DNA of 64,000 nucleotides from Smallanthus sonchifolius (GCA_023525975.1 CM042042.1:41861880-41925879), one strand, 5' to 3'; counted from the first letter of the stretch, positions 9,023 to 21,904 are shown. Numbers and translations: made by a program. Notes: generated from the letters alone by a model not told the origin.

Positions 9023-12000
9023 GGTATGTACATTCTTTCTTTGGCCAATACTTAAGAAGGATCCTTTTATCTGACATGCAACCTGTCTTGATTTCCTTAA
9101 CATTTAAATGCAGAAATGTTTACTGTTTATTCAAATTTATGTTCCTGGTGCATGATATTCATTTCTTTGACAGCAAATGAGTACACATGTGTACGCACGT
9201 TTATTTTTGCCATGTGTAGAATTCTTAGATTCACAATATAGAATAGAGTATTAGAACTCTTCTTTGGTAGAAACTTGTGCTTTATAAGGTGTGAAATTTG
9301 ATCTTATTTACCGAGGGGGTAGTACTGTATTGGGAACTCATAATCTTTTATGTATTCATAGACAGTATTCATCTTCATAGTTTTCAAATGTGTAATTAGC
9401 ATCATACTATTTGCCTCCTCTGCTGCCTAAACAAATTAATAGATCACTAGTTCCAAAGCGTGCAAAATATTGCTAAGGAAAAACAAGAACTCACCCTCTT
9501 TTTCAGTTGAGTAAAAGAGGTAGCTTAAGCATAGCGTGCCTATTTAATAAATTAGAGAAAAGAGAATACAATTGAAACTTTTCGTCACATCCAGCAGAAA
9601 AGGGGTTATATTTGTTCTGGAAAATGGGAACTTGGGAAATATGTGAGACATTTGAAGTTTTTTTTTCTAGAGTATATGTGAAATTTAATTTGTATGTGTG
9701 AAAAATTGCACACCAAATATGAACTCAGTGTTCACATTTGATATGCATGTAAAATTTGGTGGACTAGTGCTATATAGTTGAAAAGAGTAAAGAAAATGAA
9801 GTTTAGATTGGATAAGAATAAACTTGAATTTCTGAATAGAATTTGGCGGTTTTAGGAGGAAGCGCTACATAGAAATCAAGAGGAAGCAATATACATTTGG
9901 AATTACAAAAGATGTAAGAACCTAGGGATGGATAGGTTATTTTGTTTGTTAGACCACTTTTAAAAAAAATCTGTTTACTAACAAAAATCTAATTTGAATG
10001 ACGTGATTTGATGAGGACAATAAGTAAAGAGACCTAACATAAAGTGTAAGATGGTAAAATACTGAATTGATATTATTGAATGATTAGGTTACAATATATA
10101 GCGATCACAAGGAACCCTAGAAACCTAACTGAGCCCGTGGGCTCATACTAATAAACTCTAGTATGATAATACAGTCCAATATAAAGATGTACCGATATAT
10201 AGCGGTTTGGGTGGATGATAACTAATCTACCTTACAGCCACTCTTTGGTCTTCAACCAAGAGTCCTCTTTGCTATCTTCTCTCTTAGAAGGTAGATATTA
10301 TCTTGTACATTTTTCTTTCTAATATTGGTAGGGATCACCAATCATCTCCTAATGAAGGCAGCTATCACCTTTACAACTTCTCTAATGCTGATACGATCAA
10401 CGCTCACAACTACATATAAGTGTTTTGAAGAATATTACAATTTGGCTCACTAGGCACTTCTCAAAAGGTTGAATCCCTTGCATGGACCGTCCTCTCTTTG
10501 ACCACCAGTTCTTCTTTTCTTAAGTAGTTTTTTTTTTTTTGATATTTGTGGTTGATGTTTTAGATGTGGTCCCCTCTTTGATCAATCACCATTTATATTT
10601 AACGTCTATATTGCATTTTTATATTTTTATCGTCATCAAATTAAGGATTGTATTTTACTCTGTGCGGCTAACACATAACTCAATGAAAGAGTAAGACGAT
10701 CTCCCCTTATTTTGGTTGCATAGCACCTATCGCTGTCTCTAAGCTTGGCGAAATGTGCATGTTAGATAGGGTAACAGGCTAAAACTGGTTAGGGTGTTTA
10801 GACAAAGGATCAATTTGGTTCGGATCAAAATAGGTTATGACCAAAATGGGTTTGGTTTGAAAGGGGTCTTTTAGAAAAGAAAAAAAAAAACTATCTAGAA
10901 TAAATATGTATTTTCTAAATTCGGCCCTAGCCCCTAGGCATATTGGCCTTTAGGAGCCTAACAAACATAAGACCTCTAAAATAAGGGATCTCTGTTAAGA
11001 CAACTAAAATATCTAGGATTTAAGAATTATCTTAATCACCCGAACACCAATTTCGGGCATGTACCAACCTGTTGGCTTCTAAGTCTGAGAAGCATGCTAG
11101 TAATAAGATGGCATTCATTTAAAGATGATGCTTTTCCGGTATCAATCCTTTTTTGCAAATCTAAAAACTCCCTAAAAGGTGAAAGTTCACCATATGTAAG
11201 ATCCAAAATTCTAGAAACACCCAAAAAGATATTTCTAACCTTATTCATGAAACTAGGGCAAAAGATGAAAGACAAAAAACAGTCAGTGTAATATTTAATG
11301 TTTGTAATCATATTTAATTCTAGTTGGTTACAAACATTTAAAAAACAGACAAAAAAGTGTTTGCATGTTAAGGCGACCAGTTGCACCATCCCATGTATCT
11401 CCAGAGTGTTTCAGAATCACAGTCGCACTCTGGTCTGGTGACTCCCTTTATGTGTGCGCCACACGAACATTTATGGACATGATCCATTAGAAGGGTGGGT
11501 GTTCCAACTATATTTTGATTACATTTTAGGTGTCGATGGTAGACGAAAGTTTTTGGTTCTTGTTTTTGTTAATTTTTTTTAATTTGATATAGGTTTGGCT
11601 TTTCACTACAGTTGGTTTGCTATAGCAGATGCTGTTTCTTGCTGTTAGATCAAATAATGCCTTCCAACAGTCAACAAAGATATTGAATTTTAGAGGATGC
11701 CTGGTGAATAATCAACTCAAAATAACTTTGGTGGAGTTGCTGGGTTTTTTTTAATTTCTTTTATGATTTGGCATGTCAGCTCGTAAATCAGTAAATGTAT
11801 AAATGCATAGTATTTCTAAAAACAACTCATTTACTTTCCAGAAATGAGTAGTATTTCTAAAAATCAATTGCTAACAAAAAAAATCAAGACATCATGATTA
11901 AATAAAAGTGTGAGAAAATATGTAAACTATATAATTAGGGATGTAAAGAAGTGAAGCCTGGTCTGGTTAAGCTTAGGCTTATTTATCCTGGAAGAGATCG

Positions 12001-12739
12001 AGCCGAGTTTGTTTTTATATTTAAAATTCTAATATATAAGGGAGGTTCCATTCAAAACAATAAAAAGTTGTGAGAAGTAAAAAGATAACTAAAAAATTTA
12101 TATTAAGGTTGGGATGAGACTTCTAGTTATTTTTAATGTTACTTATTTTGTTGTTGTATTTTTTTTTGTTTTTGTATTTTTTTTATGTTTTCTAATTTAA
12201 TGAAATGTGTTTTCTTAAATATTAATCAACATTATATTTTTATATGTTTTATTAAATTTATTTAAATTTAATTAAAAAAAGGTTTTGAAGATGGATGAAT
12301 TCTGGCCCCTCTAGGATGGTTTGGGAAGAGATAGAAAATCTAGTGTGACGCTCACATGATTTTAGTTTTAGGGATGTGAGAGATGTACTCCTCCATCCTT
12401 ATTGGCTATCAAATATTCAAAATATATTTTGATCAATTATTTTGTATTAATCCACCTTTATGACATTAAAATTCATCATCAAGAAGCGATTTCAAGATTT
12501 TTTATATTTCAGAACATTAGAAGTTGAATTATTTGCTTTTTTTATGATTTGCTTATTATAATTTAAAAAACAAATTCAAATACAATGTTTTCACGTATTT
12601 TTTTATCTACATTTCAATATTTTTTTTAACAACGTAATGTATTTTTAAATTTTTTCCACAACAATGTAATGTTATTTTTGAATTCAGAAAATATCTTTGT
12701 GTCGTGCTTATTTCTATTGACGTTTTTGATAACGTGCGT
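9023..12739. other. Long intergenic region without recognised genes
   Basis: This AT-rich sequence follows the TRAPPC12 stop. GTATGT directly after the stop (9024) could be a 3' UTR intron donor. A stretch at about 10050-10290 has LTR-like wording (TGATTAGGTTACAATATATA) but no partner. A 117-residue minus-strand frame at 11036-11389 has no recognisable motif. ATATATAAGGGAGGTTCC at about 12031-12048 resembles the terminus of the TIR element at 40183. Confidence 0.5.
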
Positions 12740-13063
12740 TTTTATCACATTGCAGATGGAACTCGACTACTGAAAGCCTACTTGAAGGTGTCCCCTTGAT
12801 TTCCTGACCATTTTTTTCGGATCAACTTACGAATTGTCGATTTGCTTGCACCGAATGGGGAATCGGGATGGAGATTCACCATGATGTGAAACAAAATGAA
12901 GTTGAAGTTCTTGTTAGGGAAATGATTCATGGGGAGAAAGGGAAGGAAATGAGAAGCAAGACAAGAATGGAAAAGAAAAGCAAAAGAAGCCACTGAGATT
13001 GGTGGTTCATCATATAATAACTTCCATCGGTTCATTAAAATGGCAGTTAACAATCAGACTTGA
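12740..13063 (+). pseudogene. UGT85A-type glycosyltransferase, 3' end fragment
   Basis: The sequence translates with one shift as WNSTTESLLEGVPL, CRFACTEWGIGMEIHHDVK, NEVEVLVREMIHGEKGKEM, EIGGSSYNNFHRF and ends NNQT with TGA at 13061-13063. It is nearly identical in wording to the C-terminus of the UGT at 15907-16847 but on the opposite strand. It starts within the PSPG motif (HCRWNS instead of HCGWNS). It has an in-frame TGA after GVPLI and a frameshift near 12960. It is a partial inverted duplicate or an older tandem gene relic. Confidence 0.85.
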
Positions 13064-14578
13064 AGAAAATCATGTTATAGTTAGTTCAGATTCTTGAAGA
13101 TAGCTGCTACCATTTATGTTTTTGTTATATCTGTAGTTTGTTTTCAATACGTGTGTAAATGATTAAAATTGTAGTGTCTTATTATTTATTTAACTGTTCG
13201 TTAGTAAAATAAATAATTTTATATATTTCAACAACAACAACCGTACCAAGTAAACCCTACTCATAATAAAGCTATTGGTAGGGTCTGAAGAGGGTGGGTG
13301 TAGGCAAGCATTACCTCTATCCTTAGGGAAAGAGAGGCCGTTTCCAAAGAGACTTTTAGTAATTTTAAATAAAGTAAACTGTCATTTTCGTCCATGTGGT
13401 TTACGAAAGAGTTAATGGTTATGTTCACATATGAAAATTAAGGGGTGTTTTTGGAACATTTGGAATTAAAGGGGTTAACATGAAAGTGTGGAAGAATCGG
13501 CAACAAAATTAGGAATTGGAGAACAAGGAGGAGCCGTAATTTTGCATAAATGGATATGGATTGGTTTGCAAGTTTACTAAAGATTAGTATTGGTATAGAA
13601 GTAGGAAGTTAATTTTTAATTATTTGTTTGGTATTTATCTTGTTAGTAGGATTATATTTAATGCATTCTAGTAGGATTAGGAATAGGATTGCTTGGCTAT
13701 TTATATGGTTGTAATTGCATGAAGCCAAATAATTCAATTGCAAGTTTACGTATTTTTCCTGTGTTACGATTCTTGGGTATCACCTGGGAGGGGGGGGGAT
13801 CCTTTTAAATGTAATTAGCAAGACCAACAGTTTAGTCATTTTTAACAGTTTCATCCAAAAAAATTCTTTTTTTTTGTGTTTACTCATGGTTTACAAACCC
13901 AAGAAAACTTTATCAGTTATCATTATTCTTTAGATTATAAGTTACCATTTCTAATCTATATGATTGATTCTGGCTTCTGTAGGACTGAGTTTCAAAAAAG
14001 AAAGGAGAAAGGACTTTTGAAGGTAGCTTGTCTCGCCCAAGAGGTGAGGTAATTGTAGAGGAGCGGCTGTGAAAGGGCGCTTTAGGGAGCTCCCCTTCAC
14101 CCATGTTCCGAGAATAGAAAATCACCGTCACTTCGGTGAATCACTTGAGCCCTGATACATTTTCGGTGCCATGGAGGGAGAAGGGGAGGAACAGTTATCT
14201 ATGTAATTACGGTCTTTGTTGGTCGGGGTGAGCACTCTCTTTTTTCACCAGCAACACTGGAGAGAGAAATTATTTGTTTTCTTTCTATATGAAATTAAAG
14301 ATTTCGTTTGTACATGAGCTACGGGTAACCAAATATAAACTAGTACCATAGGCACTTTGATGGCGAAAAAAGCAATCCATAGAAAGATTTTTCATCAAAT
14401 CAGTTAACTCCATTTATATTTTAACGCTAAATAAGGGGTATTTAGGTCTTTTTATATATTTCTTTATTTTATTAATATTTTAAACCTTTAATTGTTCCTC
14501 CCATAACCCGGGTAAATACACGTGGGAGGCCCCGGTATTGACACTTGGCCGACTAATTTGTAGCCTTCAAAATTATTT
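13064..14578. other. Intergenic stretch
   Basis: No gene was recognised. The segment GTAAACTGTCATTTTCGTCC at about 13376 matches the terminus of the Mutator-like MITEs seen at 43882 and 52242, but no opposite terminus was found. A run of nine G occurs near 13790. Confidence 0.4.
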
Positions 14579-15072
14579 TTGCTTGCGTGTCACATTCCTG
14601 TTGGCCTAAATCAAATATGTATATATTTCATGGGTCGACTTTTCAATGTATACTTTACCAACTTTTTTGGTCAACATGTGCATTTTGGTGATTTTCTCAA
14701 TAACAAATGGTTCCTTACAAGTGCTTCACATCAACACGAGATCATTTGGCCGATGTTCTCACCAAGCCCCTCTCTCGACATCCGTTTTTACTTTTTCGCT
14801 TCAAGATCGGAGTCTCCGACGGAGCCTCCATCTTAAGAGGGTGTATTAGCAAAAATCATGGAACACCTCCAATCAAGGAAACATCACATTATTTGACAAC
14901 CTATTCAAAAGGTTAATCATATGCAAGAATCAATGTTTGTAAACTCTTAATTCTTTTTAATATTCTCCTTGTATTATTCCCATAGTTATCTCTTTCATTG
15001 TAATATTATGGCTTATAAAATGTCCTATCTCAATTTGTAAATGATTCAATCCTTTTATCAAAGAATATTGCA
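14579..15072 (+). mobile_element. Copia retrotransposon tail: RNase H end and 3' LTR
   Basis: The coding remnant reads RDHLADVLTKPLSRHPFLL and ends SILRGCIS, the typical RNase H C-terminus of plant Copia polyproteins, although it is split between frames. A purine run AAGAGGG leads into an LTR-like sequence starting TGTATTAGC at 14842, which runs to about 15072. The rest of the element and the 5' LTR are absent, so it is a truncated relic. Confidence 0.7.
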
Positions 15073-15906
15073 TACCATCATAGTACTTATGTTAAACACC
15101 ATACGTATGGTTTTATGAAGTTTCAATTCAAGTTACCTACATTTGAACCTTGATGGGTTTTGTTTAAAAGATTTAAAAGTTGAACATGTTTAAGGCTTTA
15201 GTTGCAAATGATTTCTAAAAAACATGTTAAAAACCCAACATAAACACCGAAAAATATGACTATCAAACACCCAACCCAATATCACCTGTACATTATTTAG
15301 AACACACTTCCAGCCTCGTTCAAACCAATTAGAAACCTGGGACCAGTCCACCTCTATCAGGGTCTAACCAACAATTCTTCATTTTAGGCTAATGTGATAT
15401 GTTTGATCAAGCAAAGGGACCACCTCAATTCTCATAGATTTTATTAAAGATTGATCTCCACGTTCCTTGCGGCCAATGGCGCAGCTTAGCCCCCCCCCCC
15501 TCCGATTTTTTCGCTCAGAAGTGTTAATTTATACGTATTCGGCCGAAAATTTTATATGTATAAAGTTCCGTCCCCCTGATAGGAAAAAAAATTATAGGAT
15601 TCCGCCGCGGCCCCACGCGTTTTTCTTCAAGCTTCGCTACTGCTTGCAACAAAGAGAATCTTCCATAACATTTGTTTACATGAAGCATATCTCCTGACAA
15701 ACTAAGAAACTTCCCTTTTGTAGCTAAAATGTTATCAAAACAAAGAACCAAAGACGGATAAACAATGATGGTTTTTGCCTTTTGGACAAGTCAACGTATA
15801 CAATGGATATGTGAGGAGAATGATTGGTGTAATGAGAAACTAAAGAAAACCAACATTCAAAAGGTGAAAGTAAAACAAAAACATAAATTAATGAAAGCAT
15901 TTATCT
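15073..15906. other. Intergenic stretch between Copia tail and UGT locus
   Basis: No bordered element was identified. The region 15470-15640 is unusually GC-rich, with a run of ten C and CCGCCGCGGCCCC. This is likely a fragment of a dispersed repeat, but no termini were found. Confidence 0.4.
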
Positions 15907-17013
15907 TCAAGTATGGGAATGAAGGGCCTCTTTAATAAACCGTTGGAAGTTATTATATGATGAACCACCAATCTCAGTAGCTTCTTTTGCTTTTATCTTC
16001 CATTCTTTGGCCTTTCTTCTCATTTCCTTCCCTTTCTCCCCTTGCATCATCTCCCTAACAAGAACTTCAACTTCATTTCTCTTCACATCATGGTTAATCT
16101 CCATCCCGATTCCCCATTCGGTGCAAGCAAATCGACAATTCGTTTGTTGATCCGAAAAGAAGGGCCAACAAATCAACGGAACACCTTCAAGTATGCTTTC
16201 AGTAGTCGAGTTCCATCCACAATGTGACAAAAACGCACCAACAGAAGGATGGGCCAAAACCTTATCTTGATCACACCAACTCGCCAACAATCCTCGATCC
16301 TTGATCTCCTCCAAGAACTCTTCGGGCAACGTCGTCGAATCCCCCATGGTCATATCCGGTCGAGCCACCCATAAAAACGGTTGAATACTATTCGCCAAGC
16401 CCCACGCGAATTCGACTAGGTGTTGGTTAGTCATGGTAGTAATACTTCCATAATTGACATAGATTACAGACCCTTCTTCCTTTTCATCTAGCCAGTGTAA
16501 GCAACTTGAGTCTGGTTTCCACAGACTCGAGTTAAATGATCGTACGGGACTACCGTCCCGTGCATATTTGACTAGTAAAGGAAGAGGGCCTATTGTGTAT
16601 ATATTCGAGTAATCGAATTTGGAAGCAATGGCTTCTACTACTTTGTGTTCCAATGCATCGAACGTGTTAAAGATGATTGTGGCTGCATTCAAGTTATTTT
16701 GGGCTTCCTCTCCCATGAAATCGAACATGATATCGTTGGGATCGGTTGTTCTTATGAAGCTAGGAATATCTTTATATCGAAGATTGCTCATCCCTGGAAT
16801 CCAGTCAATTGTTTTTTCTAGCGTGCCATCCGTCAGATAGTTGTCGTCTACAAACATTCATATATATATTTAGTGATCATGCTTTACATGTACAAGTGAA
16901 AATTGGATACCTTTGGATATGAATTAGGTCACTAGAAACTGATCAACCAAACCATAATCGAAAAAACTAAACGAATGGAAATGGATAATAATCAATGATA
17001 CTTTTATAATATT

Positions 17014-17460
17014 TGGGATAACTTTATATAATGTTAACCAAGTTTTCTAAACTTTTCACTAAAGTTATTGTCACTCAACTTTAATCGTGTGTTCAATCTT
17101 ATAAAATGCATTTGTAAATGTAATTTTTTTTTTAAATTAAGTGAGACAAATGTAACGTATATGAACTTTGTTTACTATTTAATGATTATTTTTATTCAAA
17201 TTTTACTTATATTGAACAATTATGAAACTTGGTTATTATTTAATGAATTTCTTTCGTCACAATTACTTCTTATTTCAAGTTAATTTGAAACAATAATCAC
17301 TAAATAGTAAACAAGATTTATATATGTTACGTTTACCTTACTTAATTTTAAAAACTTTTAACATTTAAAATAAATTATACAAGATTTGAACACCCAATGA
17401 AAGTTGAATTACTTTAGATGAACAAAAAAAAATCTGGTTACTATTGTGTGAAGTTTCCCC
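17014..17460. mobile_element. Foldback MITE in the UGT intron region
   Basis: The left arm (GGGATAACTTTATATAATG, GTTTACTATTTAATGATTAT) and the reverse complement of the right arm (GGGGAAACTTCACACAATAG, GTTTACTATTTAGTGATTAT) match over about 200 bp, so the segment can fold into a long imperfect hairpin. No clean target duplication was found. A related but weaker foldback follows at about 17480-17800. Confidence 0.55.
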
Positions 17461-17877
17461 TTAAATTTTTTAAGAAACTTTACAAAAGAGTAACCAAATT
17501 TCTTATATGTTCCATTTTAGTCACTTAATTTTTTTTTGTCTCATTAAAGTCATTCATGTTTCACATGGTGTTCTAATATTGCGCAATATATCGTATTACA
17601 ATTTACTTTTTTATTTTATTATATGGATATGGTGCAAATGAAATCCAATAAGAGTAAATCAACATTTTTGTCATATTCATAAAAAAAAATAAAAAATGTA
17701 ACATGTTAATCTAGTAATTACACAAGATTGGAACAATAGGGGAAAGTTGAGTGAAATTAACCAAAGTAATGGGTTTTATATTTTCAATAATTGAATTTTT
17801 TTGTTATAATTAAGGGAAAATCATGAGAATAGGCAAACTTGACTAAAAAAATTATAAAATATGCATTGACTTTTATG

Positions 17878-18125
17878 TGGGCTGTGCAGGTGTCGGATTA
17901 TCGGGATCTGGGTTATGAAGGTGTCGGATTGTGGGTGTGTGCGATGTGAAGGTGCCGAATTTATGGAGTGTGGGTTGTGAATGTGCCGGATTTATGGAGT
18001 GTGAGCTGTAAAGGTGTCGGATTAATGGTGTGTGAGTTGTAAATGTGCTGGATTATGAGTGTGTGAATTGTAAATGTGCTAGATTAATGGTGTGTGAATT
18101 GTAAATGTGCCGGATTATGAGTGTG
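17878..18125. repeat. 31-bp minisatellite, 8 units
   Basis: Eight consecutive 31-bp units fill exactly 248 bp. Each starts TGxGxTGT, contains GTGYCGGATT and ends in a form of ATGGTGTG. Units at the right end are more alike than those at the left. The array stops exactly where the UGT exon 1 coding sequence resumes (18126). Confidence 0.9.
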
Positions 18126-18343
18126 CCAGTGACCGATTCGGGACCTTTGGAACGGATGAGACGGCGGTGATTGAATTCGGTGTTGACGAAGGTGATGTGG
18201 AAGCCGTGGGAGTGCAGAAGCTTTGCAAGCTTCATGAAAGGGTTTACATGGCCTTGTGCTGGGTATGGCACAAGAACGGCATGGGGTTTGGTGGTGCTAC
18301 TCATTTGGTTTTAGCTTATGGAACTGTTATGATAATGCTACTG

Positions 18344-18345
<2 letters not shown>

Positions 18346-18424
<79 letters not shown>
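18346..18424. repeat. (AT)n microsatellite
   Basis: About 39 uninterrupted AT dinucleotides lie 41 bp upstream of the UGT85A start codon, so they are in its presumed promoter. Confidence 0.95.
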
Positions 18425-18427
<3 letters not shown>

Positions 18428-18632
18428 TCTTGAATGGTGCATTGGTGGTGTATGTTTAATGTTTATTTTTATTGATTAATGATAGTGTTTATGGTAACTT
18501 GTTTTTAAATATTGTTTGAAGTTATAATGAAATGATTTATTTGTTATTTTTAATGATTAAGGATAGTCTCGCATGTATATATCCGTTCCTAAAGTTAATG
18601 GTCGTCTCTCTTCTCCCCATCACACATCAGAC

Positions 18633-19373
18633 TAAAGATGGGAAAAAACGACCGGGCCCAGTGAACCGGTTTCAAGCCTGGTCCGATGTGATAGTAAAAC
18701 CGGGTTGAGTCAAACCAGTCATGAAGTTGGCCCAACCCGCCAATTTAGGATAGGTTTGTAACTTTTTTTTGTGATTTCGGTTTCAAACCCGACCCGAGTC
18801 TGTTCAGGAGGTCCAAACCGGTTACCGTTTGAAAAAAAAATAGCCGTTAAAAGAGCCGCCATTTTGACCGTTGGAGCCCAAATTTGACGTTTTTACCATT
18901 TTACCCCATCTAAGTTGTAATAAATAAGTATTGGTTTCAAACCCACTTATCATTGAGGAAGCCGCTTACGATGATTACCTACGAGCCAACTCGGGTTCCG
19001 ACGAAGACTAAAATAACATATCAAAAGTTTGTATTTTATTACGAGTACTGATGACTATTTTTTATAACGTATACATTTTATGTTTTTGTCATTTTAAAAA
19101 TATATAATAAAAATTCGTAATTTATTTGCTTAATTTGTATTTTATTAATTAAAATAAAAAAATTATGGGAAATCGTTTCAACCGGACCCGGACCCGGCCC
19201 GGCTCTAGCGACCCACTCCGTATCAGATAAGGTCGGCCTCCTCCTTCCTTCAAAACCGACCTGGGCCTGAACCGGCTTGGGGTTCAACCCGGTTTTGACC
19301 AAGTTTGACCAAACCGACTCGGGTTACAACCCGGTCCGACTTGGCAAAAAAAAAACCGGTTTGTACATCTCTA
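18633..19373. mobile_element. hAT-type non-autonomous element (741 bp)
   Basis: The termini TAAAGATGGGAAAAAACGAC and (reverse complement) TAGAGATGTACAAACCGG are hAT-like. A perfect 8-bp duplication CATCAGAC (18625-18632 and 19374-19381) flanks them. The subterminal parts are rich in CCGGTTT/AAACCGG and GACCCG repeats. A small frame in the middle (EEAAYDDYLRANSGSDED then stop, about 18955-19010) could be the tail of a deleted transposase gene. Confidence 0.85.
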
Positions 19374-19481
19374 CATCAGACACAATACAATTAGTTGTCA
19401 CATCGCTTCTTTCTTCCCTCTCTCCTCTACACGAGCTCATGAACACTCTTCACGAATGCCCGTCAGAGGTGCTATAAGAGT

Positions 19482-19609
19482 ATTTTTTTTAACGGCAAAT
19501 CTACCCTACTCCTAATTCTAAATTTCACCAAATAATCAACCTCATGTCTGGGTTTGAATTTAATACATCCTATCAGCCTCTATCAAATAAACTAGTCCCA
19601 CGTTGACGC
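19482..19609 (-). mobile_element. SINE-like element (128 bp)
   Basis: An 11-bp perfect duplication GCTATAAGAGT (19471-19481 and 19610-19620) brackets a sequence. On the minus strand it contains a B-box-like ATTCAAACCC and ends TTTGCCGTTAAAAAAAA. The A box is not obvious, so the 5' end may be truncated. The GCCGTTAAAAAA tail is shared with the SINE at 21327. Confidence 0.7.
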
Positions 19610-19620
19610 GCTATAAGAGT

Positions 19621-20700
19621 TTTAAATTTGTGAGAACTAAACAAAGAATAATAAACATTAAACTAATCTGTACTTGTAGAATAAATAATTAAATTTATTA
19701 TATAATATATTTTTTTAGGAAATTTGTTCCGAAAGAAATACTACTAATGTTGGTGTTATATCAACGTCCCAGGGCCGGCATATGTTCTATTTTCTTAAAA
19801 ACATTTAAAATACATATTTATTTGTAACTAATAGAGAGTATGGTCAGAATTGTCGCCTCTCCTTCTCATACAATTGAATATATATAATGTACGATATCTG
19901 TAACATCATTAGTTAACTAATTTCCTGATTTCTAGGAGTATACAATAATATACAAAATTAGTTTTAAACCTTTGTGTTACACAGTGTAAACTTTAATATT
20001 AAACTGATAAATATATAAACATGTATTATTATACAGTATTTAATGATGTATTCGTAATTTTTTTCCATATAAAAACATGTATTATTATACAACATTTAAT
20101 AATATTGTGAACAACCTCCTAAAATATTTTATTTGACCAAAATTGTAGTAATAATATATTTGAAAATCATAATTAACTTAAGAACATTTCAATAAATATT
20201 TAAAGATAAACATTAGCAAGTCGGCCAGCCAAGCCCGACCCATTTAGACATGTACTAAAAGTGACCCATTTTGACCCAAAACCATTTTAACCCGTTGGTT
20301 GACCAACATCTTACATGTAGTATTTCGACACTTCCAGTGTTTAGGGCCCGTCCAGACGTTTTGTTTCAAGGTTAAGCCAAGTTTTAGAAACATGAAACTG
20401 TCTGTTGTCGTTGATCTTGTCATCAAAATCACCAACTTACATAAATAATAAGGAATTTGAAATTTAAACTTAACTGCATAAATATTGAATTAAAAGGATT
20501 TGATATTATTCAAATAGTGCATATTAATAAAGTATTAGGAACATAAATGGTAGTATTGAAATTTAAATTTAAAACAAATTTATGGAAAACAACTTTTACA
20601 ATGGAATTTGAATATTGTAAATAAGAAAGGAATGACCTTCAAATTCCAAAAAACCTTTTTAAAAAGTCAAAGATGATGAAGAATTTAAATTTAAATTATA
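19621..20700. other. AT-rich intergenic stretch
   Basis: No gene or bordered element was seen. A segment at about 20215-20410 with repeated CCCATTTTGACCC words resembles degenerate MITE sequence. Confidence 0.4.
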
Positions 20701-21075
20701 TCTATATCTATATTATATAATAAATAAAGGTTTTTCAATGCCACATGTCACTTTCATATTCATTCTAATAATCTTTTTCCCGCTTCTCTCTCTTATTAAA
20801 TACACCTCTATATTTTCATTAAATGCACATCTATCTTATTAAATACACCTTTATATTTTATTAATAATTTTTTTAAAGAAAATACTAATCTTTGCATTAA
20901 TAAATCTTCTGACATATTTTGACGACTGTATGTGTTAACAGATTATATTGTATTTCACGGGTTATTCAACCCATATAAAAACACAAGTTTTTAAAAAATT
21001 AATTTTTTATTACTTAATATATAATATTATAATTGTATTTATTTAACCCGTGTAACACACGGGAATTTAACCTAG
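20701..21075 (+). mobile_element. Short non-autonomous Helitron, copy B (375 bp)
   Basis: It starts TCTATATCTATATTATATAA after an A (20700). It ends with hairpin CCCGTGTAACACACGGG, an 8-base spacer and CTAG (21072-21075), followed by T. This is the cleanest copy of the family. An (AT)n tract follows 22 bp downstream. Confidence 0.9.
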
Positions 21076-21095
21076 TTAATAATATAACAGATTTG

Positions 21096-21097
<2 letters not shown>

Positions 21098-21161
<64 letters not shown>
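21098..21161. repeat. (AT)n microsatellite
   Basis: About 32 AT dinucleotides lie just past the 3' end of Helitron copy B. Confidence 0.95.
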
Positions 21162-21164
<3 letters not shown>

Positions 21165-21326
21165 TTCAATAAATAAAACAAAACATAAAGGAATTTTAAA
21201 AGATCAATAAAACCATTCATTTTGCATTAAAAGGATTTGAAGTTAATAAACAAACTGAAAATAAGGAATGATTAAGAACATAAATGTTGTATCGACAATT
21301 AAGAGAATTTTAAAATAATATGTATA

Positions 21327-21524
21327 GTGGTAAAGGTGTATGCCCAAGACTTCTTCAAAATTGAGAGGTCTTGGGTTCAAGTGCTACTTGTGACAAAAAT
21401 AAAAAAGAAGGATCCAAGTTGGGCCACGGGGTTTTCTCACCTATGGTGAGTTTTCTCACCTATAGAGGTGGAGATGATCGGGTGGGCAAGTGGCCCGTCA
21501 GTGATCCAAATTGCCGTTAAAAAA
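21327..21524 (+). mobile_element. tRNA-derived SINE (198 bp)
   Basis: The head GTGGTAAAGGTGT and the block TCTTGGGTTCAAGTGC match A- and B-box positions of an RNA polymerase III promoter. The 3' end is TTGCCGTTAAAAAAA. The 7-bp duplication ATGTATA (21320-21326 and 21525-21531) flanks it. Confidence 0.7.
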
Positions 21525-21539
21525 ATGTATAAAATGATT

Positions 21540-21900
21540 TTGGGGGGAAAAATGGGTGAGAATGAATGTGAGCTTGACACTTGGCAAAATGATTTAGGTT
21601 TTTATTATAAGAGAGATTTTACAGTTTTCTTAAAATAAGAGATAATTTAAAAACACTTGACAAAATGATTTATGTTTTTATTATAAGAGGGATTTTAAAG
21701 TTTTCTTAAAATAAAAGATAATTTAAAATAAATGTGTTTTATTAATATATTAATATTTTTCTTTAAATATAAATCATTATTAAAAAAAAAGAGATGTATT
21801 TAATAAGAGAGAGATGGAAAAAAAGTATGAGATTGAATGTGAGAGTGACAAATGACACAAAAATTTAGTTTTTTTTTATTATAATAAGGATTAACAAAAA
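21540..21900 (-). mobile_element. Decayed Helitron 5' fragments
   Basis: The text here (AATAAATGTGTTTTATTAAT, AATAAGAGAGAGATG, GAGAGTGACAAATGACAC) matches the interior of Helitron copy G (49474-49902) in the same orientation, but no CTAG end survives. Two partial copies of the 5' region seem to be present (about 21565-21610 and 21850-21895). Confidence 0.5.
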
Positions 21901-21904
21901 TATA

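Larger units (their letters stand above)
15907..18304 (-). pseudogene. UGT85A-type UDP-glycosyltransferase with most of exon 1 lost
   Basis: Family-1 glycosyltransferases of the UGT85A group transfer glucose from UDP-glucose to small molecules in the cytosol and normally have about 480 residues in two exons. Exon 2 (15907-16847) is intact. It follows a TTTGTAG acceptor and reads DDNYLTDGTLEK through IPSFIRTTDPNDIM. It has a full PSPG box at about 16150-16285 (WCDQDKVLAHPSVGAFLSHC, then GWNSTTESILEGVP and DQQ), and ends EALHSHT. Exon 1 starts at 18304 with MSSTTKPHAVLVPYPAQGHV but keeps only about 60 residues, to RSKGPESV. A 31-bp minisatellite then replaces the remaining roughly 105 residues of acceptor-binding domain. 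A functional enzyme is unlikely. Confidence 0.85.

Noticed and set aside
11036..11389. 117-residue minus-strand ORF
   Set aside because: No motif, no related copy in the window, and the surrounding sequence is non-coding in character.
18107..18459. ORFs with long alternating Ile-Tyr runs
   Set aside because: They are translations of the (AT)n microsatellites (also at 21014, 22383, 40050 and 42067) and have no protein-like sequence outside the repeat.
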